Assembly: GCA_039588915.1 (NCBI GenBank)
Contig: JBDGYV010000010.1
Span: 1 to 40,517, forward strand
Reading direction: 5' to 3'
Source: CAMYLR01 sp039588915
Lineage (GTDB): Bacteria > Gemmatimonadota > Gemmatimonadetes > JACCXV01 > JAHWKZ01
Length of the DNA: 40,517 nt
Numbering within the stretch: the stretch's first letter is position 1; each line of letters opens with the position of its first letter. The notes below the pieces were generated by a model that had not been told where the DNA came from, searched no databases, and saw nothing but the letters and a program-made list of their open reading frames with translations. A program made the translations under genes and the position numbers. This document shows positions 1 through 9,176 of the stretch, piece by piece.

Positions 1-1
1 C

Positions 2-217
2 GCCGTTCCGGCCCCCGACAGCCCCAAGCGGTACTTCCCCGGGGAGATGGGGGAGTATGCGCTGTATCTGGGCGACGGGTTAGCGATCCACGGCACCCGA
101 CATCAGTCGTCGGTCGGCCGTGCCGTGAGCCACGGTTGCATGCGCCTCTCCAAGGTTGGAATTGCGACCGTCTACCCGCTGGTCAAGATCGGGAGTCGCG
201 TCATCATCACCCAGTAG
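2..217 (+). CDS. L,D-transpeptidase (YkuD domain), C-terminal part
   Basis: Only the last 71 codons are in the window; the gene enters from the left edge. The visible part holds the YkuD catalytic signature: a His in IHGTR (visible residue 30) followed by SHGCMRLS, with the nucleophilic Cys at visible residue 46. Family members cross-link peptidoglycan stem peptides through 3-3 bonds, or attach lipoproteins to them, in the periplasm or cell wall. The short tail after the motif (VIIT then stop) is the normal end of the fold, so the 3' end looks intact. The gene converges on the lipoprotein gene at 222-1898 with only 4 nt between the stop codons and no visible terminator. Any N-terminal signal or peptidoglycan-binding domain lies outside the window. 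The family call is secure; which linkage it makes cannot be told. Confidence 0.92.
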   Translation, partial: AVPAPDSPKRYFPGEMGEYALYLGDGLAIHGTRHQSSVGRAVSHGCMRLSKVGIATVYPLVKIGSRVIITQ

Positions 218-221
218 CGGA

Positions 222-1898
222 CTACGGGCAGTTAGCCAGAAAGTTGAAGAACGTTCGTTGGTCGAGCAACTGGCCGTCGACCCAGGTCACAATGGTCTGC
301 GCTTGATCCGCTTCGGTCGGGACATAGTTGAAGACGATCTCGCCGCTCCCGTTCGTGCGCCAATTGGCGAACGCGGGGGCCGGTTGGGAGACCGGATCGC
401 CAAACACGCGTCGAATCACGGTGTACCTGCCGCGGGCCGGGCCACCGGCACCGGGGGCTCCGGGTCGAACCCTGGCTTGAACCCGGATCGCGACCTGATC
501 TCCCGGGCAGTAGCCAGTCTGACCAACCCCCTCGATCGTTAGGCTGCCGTCCGAGCCAGAGACGATTGTTTCAGCGTTAATGCCAGTCAGCCGATCGACC
601 TCCACCCAGACGCCATGACCCTTGCTCGCTTCGACCAAGATGTCAAAAGGCACGAAGTTGACCTCCGGTATCGCCTCGACGCGGGTCGATGTGTCGGTGG
701 TCAGGAACGTCGTCGCTCGACCGGTCGCGTCGGTCCGCGGCGTCGTGGGCGCGACGGCACGGACACCGAGGTTGATGCCGGTGGGGGTGACGAGCTCGGA
801 TCGCAGGGGGGTCAGCCGCACCGGCACGTCGGGCAGTGGCATGGCGCCGACGCCTATCACATCGACGTCAACGACCAGCGCGTCATTGCTGTCGGCGAAC
901 ACCGCCGGAGCGATCGTCAGGTTGGCGAACAACGGGTTGCCGGTCGCGCTGGCGCTCGAGAGGTCTTCGTTGATCGAGCGGAAGACCCTAACCTCGACCG
1001 CGCTCGAGATCTCGATCGAATCGCCATCGTCGTCGGTCAGTCTCAACACCGGTCGATATGGGGACTCGCTGAAGGGGTAGGCGACCTGCACCGTTTGGGT
1101 TGGTGCGATCGTCACGAATCCGTCGCCGGTGTCGGTGTCGAGCTCCCACGTCGTGATGAATCCGTCGCTATCCGCACCCGATACGGTCAGGCGGACGGTA
1201 AGCGGACCGTCGCCCTCGACCGGGCCGCCGGAGGTGGTACCATTGACCGCGACCCCGCCCGTCGGCAGCTGGTTTGGCGGGAGCACAAAAACGGTGAACT
1301 GGGAGGTGACCGAGATCTGGACGTCGTCTGTTGCCTTGACGCGCGCGGTGTATGTGCCGGCGGCATCAAACACATGCTCGGTGACGAGCGCTGGACCGGA
1401 ACCTTGGACGGTTGGCGTGCCATCGCCGAAATCGAGCTCGATCGAAGCCACCGAGCCGTCAGGGTCGGCGGCCGTGACCGTGAACGTGAAGACGTCGCGC
1501 ACCGCTTCGCCACCGGTCACCGGCTCGAACGTCGTCGATGTGATCTCCGGTGGTAGGTTACCGGGCACCTCGACGACGACGTTGTAAGTCTGAACGAATG
1601 GGGCAGCCCCGGAATCGCTACGGATGACGAGTGTCACTGTGTGCTCGTTGTTTGTCGGTTGAAAGACGAACACCGGGCCTGGCTGGGCGACGCCCCCGTC
1701 GACCGTGTACTCAGCGGTGAGACCGACATCGATCAGCGTGACCTCGAACTGCGCGGACTGGCCGGGCAGCACGGAAACACGGGTTCCGGTCGGGCTTACG
1801 ATTTGAAACGGTGGTGGGCCAGATGGGGAATTGGAACAGCCGGCGGTCATCATTACACATAACGCGAACAGGCTCAGGCTGTTGGTAAGCAATCTCAT
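222..1898 (-). CDS. PKD/Ig-like-domain surface lipoprotein
   Basis: A predicted secreted lipoprotein of 558 aa. The start at 1898 was chosen because GGAGAAG lies about 7-8 nt upstream and the protein then opens with a signal peptide ending in a lipobox (MTAG followed by Cys21). The longer reading frame upstream has no signal character. After a low-complexity linker come an Ig-like segment (about residues 30-110) and a clear PKD domain (about 117-205, with the DFGDG turn and the AAGTYTARV strand). A second related repeat follows at about 210-306 (DSDG, LTDDDGDS). The C-terminal 250 residues contain further beta-rich stretches that I do not recognise. PKD domains usually mediate protein or polysaccharide contacts at the cell surface, and no catalytic domain is visible. 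The gene is divergent from priA, with about 140 bp between starts, and converges on the L,D-transpeptidase gene. The exact role is unknown. Confidence 0.8.
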   Translation of the reverse strand: MRLLTNSLSLFALCVMMTAGCSNSPSGPPPFQIVSPTGTRVSVLPGQSAQFEVTLIDVGLTAEYTVDGGVAQPGPVFVFQPTNNEHTVTLVIRSDSGAAPFVQTYNVVVEVPGNLPPEITSTTFEPVTGGEAVRDVFTFTVTAADPDGSVASIELDFGDGTPTVQGSGPALVTEHVFDAAGTYTARVKATDDVQISVTSQFTVFVLPPNQLPTGGVAVNGTTSGGPVEGDGPLTVRLTVSGADSDGFITTWELDTDTGDGFVTIAPTQTVQVAYPFSESPYRPVLRLTDDDGDSIEISSAVEVRVFRSINEDLSSASATGNPLFANLTIAPAVFADSNDALVVDVDVIGVGAMPLPDVPVRLTPLRSELVTPTGINLGVRAVAPTTPRTDATGRATTFLTTDTSTRVEAIPEVNFVPFDILVEASKGHGVWVEVDRLTGINAETIVSGSDGSLTIEGVGQTGYCPGDQVAIRVQARVRPGAPGAGGPARGRYTVIRRVFGDPVSQPAPAFANWRTNGSGEIVFNYVPTEADQAQTIVTWVDGQLLDQRTFFNFLANCP

Positions 1899-2037
1899 GG
1901 ATCGGATCTTCTCCACGGTATGAATCGCCTGACTCGGAGTGCGACGCGACAATCTGCGACCCGCCCCGTTGTCCGAGCGACGAATGTGATTCGACGATAC
2001 GGATGGGGAAAATGACACTCGAATGTAGCCGCTCCGC

Positions 2038-4335
2038 GTGACCGCTTCAAGCGCGAAAACCACTGAATTGACGCTGTTTGAGGTCGCTCTGCCATTACCG
2101 CTTCATCGCCGGTTCACCTATCGGCTCGAAGGCGGCCTGCCGAACCCGGCCCCGGGTGCCCGCGTGGTGGTCGGATTCGGACGCCGGCGGCTGGTCGGCT
2201 TCGCGGTCGGCCCGGTGGAGCGGGCACCCGAGGGGGTTCGCGTGAGACCGATCCTCGAGGTGCTGGACGTCGAATCGGCGTTGTCGGACACCGAGTGGCG
2301 ATTGGCCCAATGGATGGCGCGCTACTACGTCGCCCCGTTGGGGTTGGTCGCGAAGCTGTTCTATCCGCCCGGAGCCACGTACTCGGTGGGTGAGGGGGCT
2401 TCAGGGCGGCCGGCTCGGGCTCCGGAGCGGCTTCACGTCCTGCCGATCGACGAGCTGGATAAGGCGGGCGAAGCCGCGGTACGCGAAACTCTAGCCCAAG
2501 CGCCGGCCCAGCGTCGGGTCTGGGAGGCCGCCCGGGCGCTCGACGCGCCGGTCGAGCGGTCGGTGTTCTGCGATGCGGTCGGCGTGTCGTCAGGGGTCGT
2601 CCGTGCGGTCGCCCAGCGTGGGTTGGTGCAGGTGGAGCAGCGACCGGTGACTCGGGATCCGTATCGCACGCCGGAAGCCCAGACAACAGTCGAGGAAGAA
2701 GGCCCACTGACAGCAGAACAAGCCGACGCGGTGGCGGCCGTGAAGCGCGCGCTCCAGACGCCGGAGGGCGGGCAGACGTTGATGCTTCGGGGGATCACCG
2801 GAAGCGGTAAGACTCGGGTCTACGTGGAAGCGGTCGATGCGGCCGTGAGAGCCGGCGGACGAGCGATCGTCCTCGTCCCGGAGATCGGCCTCGCGGCACC
2901 GTTGGTCAGCCGGTTTAGGGCTCGCTTCGGTGATCGGCTGGCGGTGCTCCACAGCGGTCTCTCCAGCGGTGAGCGCCACGACGCCTGGCGGCGGGCTCAC
3001 GAGGGGCAGGCACCGATCGTCATCGGCGCTCGGTCGGCACTGTTCGCGCCGATCGGTCGGGCTGCGTTGATCGTCGTCGATGAGGAGCACGAGACCGCCT
3101 ACAAGCAGGACGAGACGCCGCGCTACCTAGCTCGCGACGTGGCCGTCTACCGGGCCGCGCTCGAGGACGGTGTGGTGGTATTGGGGTCGGCTACACCAGG
3201 CCTCGAGACGCGCACCAACTCTGGCGCCGGCAAATACCAACCACTCGTACTCTCGAAGCGGATCGGTGATCGACCGCTGCCGGCGGTCGAGATCGTCGAC
3301 CTGACCGAGAACCATGAAGGTGCGCCCGGGGAAACCTTGGCGCCGGGGATAACCCGGCGTTTGGCGGAAGGTCTCGACGAGACCTTGAGCGCCGGTCATC
3401 AGGCGCTCCTGTTCCTCAATCGACGCGGGTTCTCGGCCTTCGTTCAGTGTCTCGATTGCGGCTGGGTCGCGACGTGCCCGGAATGCCGGATCTCGCTCAC
3501 CTATCATCGCCAACCGCACGAGCTTCTGTGCCACTACTGCGCGCATCGAGAAGCGGTTCCGGAAGTGTGCCCCGATTGCCGCGGCCGCGGGCTCGACACC
3601 CGCGGGCTCGGAACTCAGCAGGTCGAGCGGGCGGTCGCCGCACGCTACCCCGCCGCGCGGATCGCGCGCATGGATCTCGACACAACCGGCGCGAAGTGGT
3701 CGCATGCCCGGATTTACCGCGCCATGCAAGCGCGAGAGATTGACGTCCTGGTGGGCACCCAGATGATCGCCAAAGGGTTCGATCTGCCGGGCGTGGCGCT
3801 GGTCGGGGTGATCTCTGCCGATACAGCGCTTCACCTGCCCGATTTCCGCGCCGCCGAGCGCACCTTTCAACTGCTGGCGCAAGTTGCCGGGAGAGCGGGC
3901 CGTGGCGATCAACCGGGCCGGGTGATCTTTCAGACCTATCTATCGGATCAGCCGGCGATCGTGGCCGCCGCGGCACACGACTACGAAGGGTTCTACCGGC
4001 ATGAGGTCGACGATCGACAGCAGCTGGCGTACCCGCCGGCATCAAGGCTGGCCAACGTGGTCGTCAGCGGTAGTTCGGACGACGACGTCGCCGAGGCCGC
4101 GGTTCGCGTGGCCGATCATCTGCGCGCGCGGCCGGCGGCGGGGCTAGCGGTCGTTGGGCCGGCCCCGTGTCCGCTCGAGCGGCTCCGGGGTCGGACCCGT
4201 CACCACGTCTTGATAAAAGCCGTCTCGCCGTCCGAACTCGAGCGCGCGTTGTGGGATCTCGCCCGTCATGAGCAGAGCTTGGTCGGGGCGACCAACCGAC
4301 TCGAGATCGATCGCGACCCGTTGAGCCTGTTGTAA
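2038..4335 (+). CDS. priA: Primosomal protein N' (replication restart helicase PriA)
   Basis: A 765-aa superfamily 2 DNA helicase that reloads the replisome at stalled or collapsed forks. The N-terminal DNA-binding domain starts with LFEVALPLPLHRRFTY (residues 13-28). Walker A is GITGSGKT (252-259) and the DEAH-type box is DEEH (348-351), followed by the family motif YKQDETPRY. The embedded zinc-binding region has eight Cys (471, 474, 480, 483, 498, 501, 511, 514) in four CxxC pairs. Helicase motifs V and VI are seen in GTQMIAKGFD and QVAGRAGRG. Length is normal for the family. The GTG start at 2038 has no Shine-Dalgarno sequence; TTG at 2068 is an alternative that would still keep the N-terminal motif. 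A possible promoter (TTCGAC at 1990-1995, GACACT at 2014-2019) lies just upstream. lepA follows after 37 nt. Confidence 0.96.
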   Translation: MTASSAKTTELTLFEVALPLPLHRRFTYRLEGGLPNPAPGARVVVGFGRRRLVGFAVGPVERAPEGVRVRPILEVLDVESALSDTEWRLAQWMARYYVAPLGLVAKLFYPPGATYSVGEGASGRPARAPERLHVLPIDELDKAGEAAVRETLAQAPAQRRVWEAARALDAPVERSVFCDAVGVSSGVVRAVAQRGLVQVEQRPVTRDPYRTPEAQTTVEEEGPLTAEQADAVAAVKRALQTPEGGQTLMLRGITGSGKTRVYVEAVDAAVRAGGRAIVLVPEIGLAAPLVSRFRARFGDRLAVLHSGLSSGERHDAWRRAHEGQAPIVIGARSALFAPIGRAALIVVDEEHETAYKQDETPRYLARDVAVYRAALEDGVVVLGSATPGLETRTNSGAGKYQPLVLSKRIGDRPLPAVEIVDLTENHEGAPGETLAPGITRRLAEGLDETLSAGHQALLFLNRRGFSAFVQCLDCGWVATCPECRISLTYHRQPHELLCHYCAHREAVPEVCPDCRGRGLDTRGLGTQQVERAVAARYPAARIARMDLDTTGAKWSHARIYRAMQAREIDVLVGTQMIAKGFDLPGVALVGVISADTALHLPDFRAAERTFQLLAQVAGRAGRGDQPGRVIFQTYLSDQPAIVAAAAHDYEGFYRHEVDDRQQLAYPPASRLANVVVSGSSDDDVAEAAVRVADHLRARPAAGLAVVGPAPCPLERLRGRTRHHVLIKAVSPSELERALWDLARHEQSLVGATNRLEIDRDPLSLL

Positions 4336-4359
4336 GCGGCTCGCGCCGCCACCCCGTCG

Positions 4360-4365
4360 TAGATT
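4360..4365 (+). promoter_or_regulatory. -10-like box for leaderless lepA
   Basis: TAGATT ends 7 nt before the lepA ATG, and there is no Shine-Dalgarno sequence. Initiation 6-8 nt downstream of this box would place the RNA 5' end at the start codon. No convincing -35 element is seen. This is an inference from spacing only. Confidence 0.4.
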
Positions 4366-4372
4366 CGAATCG

Positions 4373-6172
4373 ATGCACGCCGATCATATTCGAAACTTCG
4401 CGATCATCGCCCACATCGATCACGGCAAGTCGACGCTTGCCGATCGGCTGCTGGAGCGTACCGGCACAGTCGGTCGGCGCGAGATGCGCGCGCAAGTGCT
4501 GGACGCCATGGACCTCGAGCGCGAGCGCGGCATCACGATCAAGATGCACGCCGTCGTGATGGCGTACGAGGCGAACGATGGACGCACCTACGAGCTCAAC
4601 CTGATCGACACACCGGGGCATGTCGATTTCTCGTACGAAGTGTCGCGCAGCATGGCCGCCGCCGAGGGCGCGCTGTTGGTCGTCGACGCGGCGCAGGGGA
4701 TCGAGGCCCAGACGCTTTCGAACTTGTTCCTGGCGCTCGAGAACGACCTCGAGATCATCCCGATCATCAACAAGATCGATCTGCCAAACGCACGACCCGA
4801 GCTAGTGACCGAGGAGCTGGTCAACCTGTTGGGCATCGATGCGTCAGAGATCCTCCATGTTTCGGCCAAGCATGGAACGAACGTCGACACGGTGCTCGAG
4901 ACGATCGTGACCCAGGTGCCGCCGCCGGTGGGCGATCCCGAGGCGCCGCTGCGCGCGCTCATTTTCGATTCTCAATTCGACAAGTACCGTGGCGGCGTAC
5001 CGTACATTCGCGTCGTCGATGGCCGCGTCCAACCTGGGATGAACATTGGTTTCTTCTCGAACAGTGCCACCTACGAGGTGCTCGAGGTGGGTCGGCTGAG
5101 ATTGGGAATGCACCCCGAGCCGGAACTGACCGCCGGCGAGGTCGGCTACGTGGTGGCGAGCATCAAGCGTGTGGCCGACACCCGCGTCGGCGATACGATC
5201 ACCGACGCCCGCCGGCGGGCGGCGGAGCCGTTACCGGGCTACCGCGAGGTCCACCCGATGGTGTTCGCCGGCCTCTACCCGACCGACGCCGACCAGTACC
5301 CCGACCTGCGCGACGCGCTCGAGAAGCTCAAGCTCAACGACTCGTCGCTTATGTACGAGCCCGAGACGTCGAGCGCTCTTGGTTTCGGGTTCCGGTGTGG
5401 GTTTCTCGGCATGCTGCATCAGGAGATCGTCCAGGAGCGGCTCGAGCGCGAATTCGACCTCGACTTGATCACGACCGTGCCTAATGTCGAGTACCACGTT
5501 CATCCCGAGCACGGCGAACTCTTGCTGATCGAGAACCCAAGCAAGATGCCGAACGCCGGCCAGATCAACCGCATCGAAGAACCGTTTGTGCGGGGTCGAT
5601 TCGTGTTGCCCTCCGAGTTCATCGGTGGAGTGTTGAAACTGTGCGAGGAGCGGCGCGGGACGCACGTCAAGATGGAGTACTTGGACAGCGAGCGGGTCGA
5701 GATCGAGTACGACCTACCGTTGGCGGAGATCATCACCGATTTCTTCGATCGATTGAAGTCGGCGACCCGCGGCTACGCCTCGTTCGACTACGAATTCAGG
5801 GAGTACCGCGCGAGCGACCTGGTTAAGCTCGACATCCTCGTGAACGGCGATCCGCTAGACGCGTTGTCGGTCATACTCCACCGCGCTCGTGCCTACGACT
5901 GGGGCCGGCGTCTCTCGGAGAAGCTGAAGGAACTGATTCCAAGACAGTTGTTCGAGGTCATCATTCAGGCGGCGATCGGGCAACGGGTCATCTCGCGCGA
6001 GGTGGTGAGGCCGCTGCGCAAGAACGTGACCGCAAAGTGCTACGGCGGCGACGTGACACGGAAGCGCAAGCTGCTCGAGCGCCAGAAAGAGGGGAAGCGG
6101 CGCATGAAGCAGGTGGGGACCGTCGAGATCCCGCAGGAGGCGTTCCTGGCGGCGCTGAAGATCGAGAGTTGA
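4373..6172 (+). CDS. lepA: Elongation factor 4 (translational GTPase LepA)
   Basis: A 599-aa ribosome-associated GTPase, full length for the family. G1 is HIDHGKST (residues 14-21). The switch I region has RERGITIK, G3 is DTPGH and G4 is NKID. The LepA-specific C-terminal domain is present to the end (TRKRKLLERQKEGKRRMKQ and the terminal IPQEAFLAAL). EF4 binds ribosomes during elongation or initiation and can back-translocate tRNAs. The ATG at 4373 lacks a Shine-Dalgarno sequence but has a -10-like box 7 nt upstream, suggesting a leaderless transcript. The stop codon overlaps the TTG start of the ROK kinase gene by 4 nt, so lepA is probably the first gene of an operon running to the glycerate kinase gene. 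Confidence 0.97.
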   Translation: MHADHIRNFAIIAHIDHGKSTLADRLLERTGTVGRREMRAQVLDAMDLERERGITIKMHAVVMAYEANDGRTYELNLIDTPGHVDFSYEVSRSMAAAEGALLVVDAAQGIEAQTLSNLFLALENDLEIIPIINKIDLPNARPELVTEELVNLLGIDASEILHVSAKHGTNVDTVLETIVTQVPPPVGDPEAPLRALIFDSQFDKYRGGVPYIRVVDGRVQPGMNIGFFSNSATYEVLEVGRLRLGMHPEPELTAGEVGYVVASIKRVADTRVGDTITDARRRAAEPLPGYREVHPMVFAGLYPTDADQYPDLRDALEKLKLNDSSLMYEPETSSALGFGFRCGFLGMLHQEIVQERLEREFDLDLITTVPNVEYHVHPEHGELLLIENPSKMPNAGQINRIEEPFVRGRFVLPSEFIGGVLKLCEERRGTHVKMEYLDSERVEIEYDLPLAEIITDFFDRLKSATRGYASFDYEFREYRASDLVKLDILVNGDPLDALSVILHRARAYDWGRRLSEKLKELIPRQLFEVIIQAAIGQRVISREVVRPLRKNVTAKCYGGDVTRKRKLLERQKEGKRRMKQVGTVEIPQEAFLAALKIES

Positions 6173-7077
6173 CGCCCGAGACCGTCGCCATCGGGGTCGA
6201 TCTGGGCGGGACCGAGACCCTTGTCGGAGTCGTCGACGGCAAGGGTCGGGTGATCGTCGAGCAGCGCTTCGAGACCCCGACCGAGTCGGTCGAAGCGGTG
6301 GCCAAGATCGCCACGGCGTGCCGAGCGGTCGCGGCAGAGGCGGGGATCGCAATCGAGCGCGTCGGCATCGGCGCACCCGGACCGCTCGAGCTGTCCAAGG
6401 GGATTATCGAGCTGGCGCCCAACCTGGGATGGGAGCGAGTGCCGCTCAAGGCGATGTTCGCTGAAGAACTGGGCTGTGCGGTTTGGCTCGACAACGACGC
6501 CAACGCGGCCGCTCTGGGCGAGGCGTGGGTTGGTGCCGGCCGTCAGGCCAAGGTGATGCTCATGGTGACGCTGGGAACGGGGATCGGCGGCGGGCTGGTG
6601 GCCGACGGCCGACTGTTTCACGGCGCGACGGGTGGCGCGCTCGAGATCGGTCACCAGGTGATCGAGCCGGGCGGCCGGGAGTGTACCTGTGGTCGGCGGG
6701 GGTGCGTCGAAGCGTACTTCAGCGGCCACGCGCTGGCCGAGCAAGCGGTGGCAGCCGGCCGCGATGAAGGGATGTCCCTCTCGGACGTATTTCGAGCCTA
6801 TGTCGAAGGCGATGGGAGCGTGGTGCCGTGGATGGATCACGCGATCGATGCGCTGGCCCGTGGGGTGGCGCACGCGGTGATCTTGTTCGACCCCGATCAG
6901 GTGACGTTCACCGGTGGGCTGGCCGGCTCGTGGGACGCGTTTGGTGCCCGCCTCAGGACCGGAATCGAAGCCGACGTCGGGCCCTCAGGTCCGCACCCAA
7001 GCTTCGGATTGTCGACGCTGGACGGCCGGGCGGGAGTCATCGGCGCCGCCCGACTCGCGTTGGAGGGCATAGGGTGA
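6169..7077 (+). CDS. ROK-family sugar kinase (glucokinase-like)
   Basis: A 302-aa cytoplasmic sugar kinase. The phosphate-binding motif DLGGTET is at residues 11-17, the conserved DNDANAAALGE block is near 105-115, and the ROK zinc motif GHQVIEPGGRECTCGRRGCVE lies around residues 161-181. These are hallmarks of ROK glucokinases, which phosphorylate glucose or a related hexose with ATP. I chose TTG at 6169, which overlaps the lepA stop as TTGA; the reading frame stays open much further upstream, but that portion lies inside lepA. This start places the DLGGT motif where the family has it, close to the N-terminus. The PfkB kinase gene follows after 31 nt. The substrate could be glucose, mannose or N-acetyl-sugars; the sequence does not decide. 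Confidence 0.88.
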   Translation: MTPETVAIGVDLGGTETLVGVVDGKGRVIVEQRFETPTESVEAVAKIATACRAVAAEAGIAIERVGIGAPGPLELSKGIIELAPNLGWERVPLKAMFAEELGCAVWLDNDANAAALGEAWVGAGRQAKVMLMVTLGTGIGGGLVADGRLFHGATGGALEIGHQVIEPGGRECTCGRRGCVEAYFSGHALAEQAVAAGRDEGMSLSDVFRAYVEGDGSVVPWMDHAIDALARGVAHAVILFDPDQVTFTGGLAGSWDAFGARLRTGIEADVGPSGPHPSFGLSTLDGRAGVIGAARLALEGIG

Positions 7078-7108
7078 GCTTTGGCCTGTCACCCGCGTCG
7101 CAAGCGCG

Positions 7109-8029
7109 ATGAACATCGGGGTGACCGGTACGGCGGTCATCGACACGATCGACACCGCCGACGGGATACGAACCAGCGACATGGGTGGGATCTACTACGC
7201 GGTTCACACGCTGAGCGCACTGCTCCCGTCCGATGCGCGGCTCCATCCGGTGATCGTCGTTGGCGCCGATGCGATCGAGACGCTGCGACGAGATTGGTCA
7301 GCGCTGCCGGGCGTCGAGCTGGATGGCGTCAAGCGGGTCGCGGCACCAAACAATCGAGTGCATATCGGGTACCATGCCGATGGCGGACGGGACGAAACCC
7401 AGGCCGGCGGACTCCCGTCGCTCGGCCCGGAGGACCTGGCGCCGTGGCCTGCCCGGCTCGATGCATGGCTCTGGAACCTCGTTTCCGGAACCGAAGTCGA
7501 GCGCTCGACCTTCGATGCGCTCAAACGCGCGTTTGAAGGCCCGTTGTACCTGGACCTCCACAGCCTGTGCCTCGAACCTGCGTCCGATCGAGCGCGTCGT
7601 CCGCGCCGACCGCTGGACTGGGAAGATTGGGTCACCGGCATCACGTGGTTACAGCTGAACGCAACCGAGGCGGCGCTCTTGTGGACCGGAGAGCCGGATC
7701 CGCTGGACCGAGAGTGTGTGGCCGAACTAGCGGCTCACATCCACGGCCTCGGCGTACGTGGCGTGCTGGTTACTTACGGCGCGGATGGCGCCGCGTGGTA
7801 CGGCACTGAGGGCGACGTGTTCGAGCGCCCGGGTCGATCTGTCGCCGCGGTTGATCCGACCGGCTGCGGGGACGTTTTTGGCGCCGCGTGGCTCGCCCTC
7901 CATTGTGGCCGCGGCCAATCACCCGAGCAGGCGCTGGAGGGAGCCCTGGTGGCCGCGACCACAGCGGCGACGATACGTGGAACGAGTCAGCTCCACTCGA
8001 TGCTCAAGGAGGCGGTGCATGTCAGATAG
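7109..8029 (+). CDS. PfkB-family carbohydrate or nucleoside kinase
   Basis: A 306-aa ribokinase-fold kinase. It carries the C-terminal PfkB signature around residues 249-260 (DPTGCGDVFGAA), with the catalytic base Asp255 and the anion-hole GCG. The mid-region LNATEAALLWTGE, the usual N-E motif segment, is present, as is VLVTYGADGAAW. The N-terminus (GVTGTAVIDTI) is the first strand of the fold. Length is usual for the family (300-330). The substrate is unknown: ribose, fructose, a 2-keto-sugar acid or a nucleoside are all possible. The gene lies between the ROK kinase and the PLP enzyme genes; its 3' end overlaps the start of the latter by 11 nt, and the AAGGAGG ribosome binding site of that gene lies inside this one, so the two are probably translationally coupled. 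Confidence 0.85.
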   Translation: MNIGVTGTAVIDTIDTADGIRTSDMGGIYYAVHTLSALLPSDARLHPVIVVGADAIETLRRDWSALPGVELDGVKRVAAPNNRVHIGYHADGGRDETQAGGLPSLGPEDLAPWPARLDAWLWNLVSGTEVERSTFDALKRAFEGPLYLDLHSLCLEPASDRARRPRRPLDWEDWVTGITWLQLNATEAALLWTGEPDPLDRECVAELAAHIHGLGVRGVLVTYGADGAAWYGTEGDVFERPGRSVAAVDPTGCGDVFGAAWLALHCGRGQSPEQALEGALVAATTAATIRGTSQLHSMLKEAVHVR

Positions 8030-9176
8030 CTCATCTCGCAAACCACACATCGATACGTTGGCGGTGCAGGCCGGTCGGTTTGACGATGACCACGGATCGG
8101 TTGTAACGCCGATTTACCAGGCGTCGACGTTTGACTATCCCGCCGGGGATCGTCCGCTCGTCTACACGCGGTACGGGAACAATCCGACCCAGATCGCGGT
8201 GCAGAAGCGGATCACCGCGCTCGAGGGTGCTCGCGCGGCGTTGATCCTGTCGAGCGGCATGGCGGCCCTGTCGACCGCCATCCTCACCGTGTGCCGCGCT
8301 GGCGATCACCTGGTGGCGGCGCCGGAGCTCTACGGTGGCACCCACCGCCTGCTCGATGACGAGCTGCCGGGCTTGGGGATCGAGGTCAGCTATGCCGCGG
8401 GCCACCAGGCGGAAACCTGGGAAGCCGCGATCAAGCCAAACACCAAGCTGCTGATATGGGAGGCGATCACCAATCCGTTGGTGCGGGTGGTGGACGGCGA
8501 AGCATTGGCCGAGCTAGCGCGTGATCGCGGGTTGGTCTCGCTCGTCGATGCGACGTTCGCGACGCCGATCAATCAGCGACCGCTCGAGTTTGGTGTCGAC
8601 CTCGTCATGCACAGCGCCACTAAATACCTGGGGGGTCACACCGACCTGATCGGCGGCGTCCTCGCCGGCGGCGACGAGCTGATCGACCAGGCCACGCAGA
8701 GGTTGGCGAGCTTCGGCGGCTCGGCCGATCCACACGCCGTTTTTCTGCTCGAGCGGGGCATCAAGACTCTGGCGCTACGAATGGCGCGACACAACGAGAA
8801 CGGGCGCGCGGTATCCGACTATCTCGCTTCGCATCCGAGAGTTGAGCGCGTTTTCTATCCGACGCTTGACGATCATCCCGATCGCGATGTTGCGGCCCGC
8901 GTGCTGAACGGCGCTGGCGGCGTGGTGACATTCATTCCTCGCGCCACGCCGGACAAGGCGCAGCGGATCGTCGAACGGTTCGAATGGATTCGGCTAGCGC
9001 CCAGCCTGGGCGGTGTCGAGTCGCTGGTCTCGATGCCCGCCATGACGTCGCACCGCCATTTCACGTCCGACCAACGCGCTCAGCGCGGGATGCCCGATCA
9101 AACGGTCCGTCTGGCGCTCGGCGTCGAGGCGGCCGACGACCTGATCGACGACCTCGACCGCGCGCTGGCCAGCTGA
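8019..9176 (+). CDS. Cys/Met-metabolism PLP-dependent enzyme (cystathionine gamma-synthase/lyase family)
   Basis: A 385-aa fold-type I PLP enzyme of the trans-sulfuration family. The cofactor lysine is Lys202 in HSATKYLGGH. The upstream DATFATP segment holds the Asp that contacts the pyridine nitrogen, and the phosphate-binding SSGMAAL is at 78-84. The C-terminal SLGGVESL and HR(H) region is also typical. Members catalyse gamma- or beta-replacement or elimination on cystathionine, O-acyl-homoserine or methionine; the motifs here do not separate these. The ATG at 8019 is fixed by an ideal AAGGAGG (8006-8012) 6 nt upstream. The last codons overlap the CTG start of the glycerate kinase gene as CTGA. 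No other methionine or cysteine synthesis gene is in the window. Confidence 0.9.
   Translation: MSDSSSRKPHIDTLAVQAGRFDDDHGSVVTPIYQASTFDYPAGDRPLVYTRYGNNPTQIAVQKRITALEGARAALILSSGMAALSTAILTVCRAGDHLVAAPELYGGTHRLLDDELPGLGIEVSYAAGHQAETWEAAIKPNTKLLIWEAITNPLVRVVDGEALAELARDRGLVSLVDATFATPINQRPLEFGVDLVMHSATKYLGGHTDLIGGVLAGGDELIDQATQRLASFGGSADPHAVFLLERGIKTLALRMARHNENGRAVSDYLASHPRVERVFYPTLDDHPDRDVAARVLNGAGGVVTFIPRATPDKAQRIVERFEWIRLAPSLGGVESLVSMPAMTSHRHFTSDQRAQRGMPDQTVRLALGVEAADDLIDDLDRALAS

Noticed and set aside
156..1587. Several long plus-strand open frames across the lipoprotein gene
   Set aside because: They lie opposite the minus-strand lipoprotein, have no family motifs, and are compositionally biased translations expected in high-G+C DNA. 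The minus-strand frame has a signal peptide, a PKD domain and a ribosome binding site.
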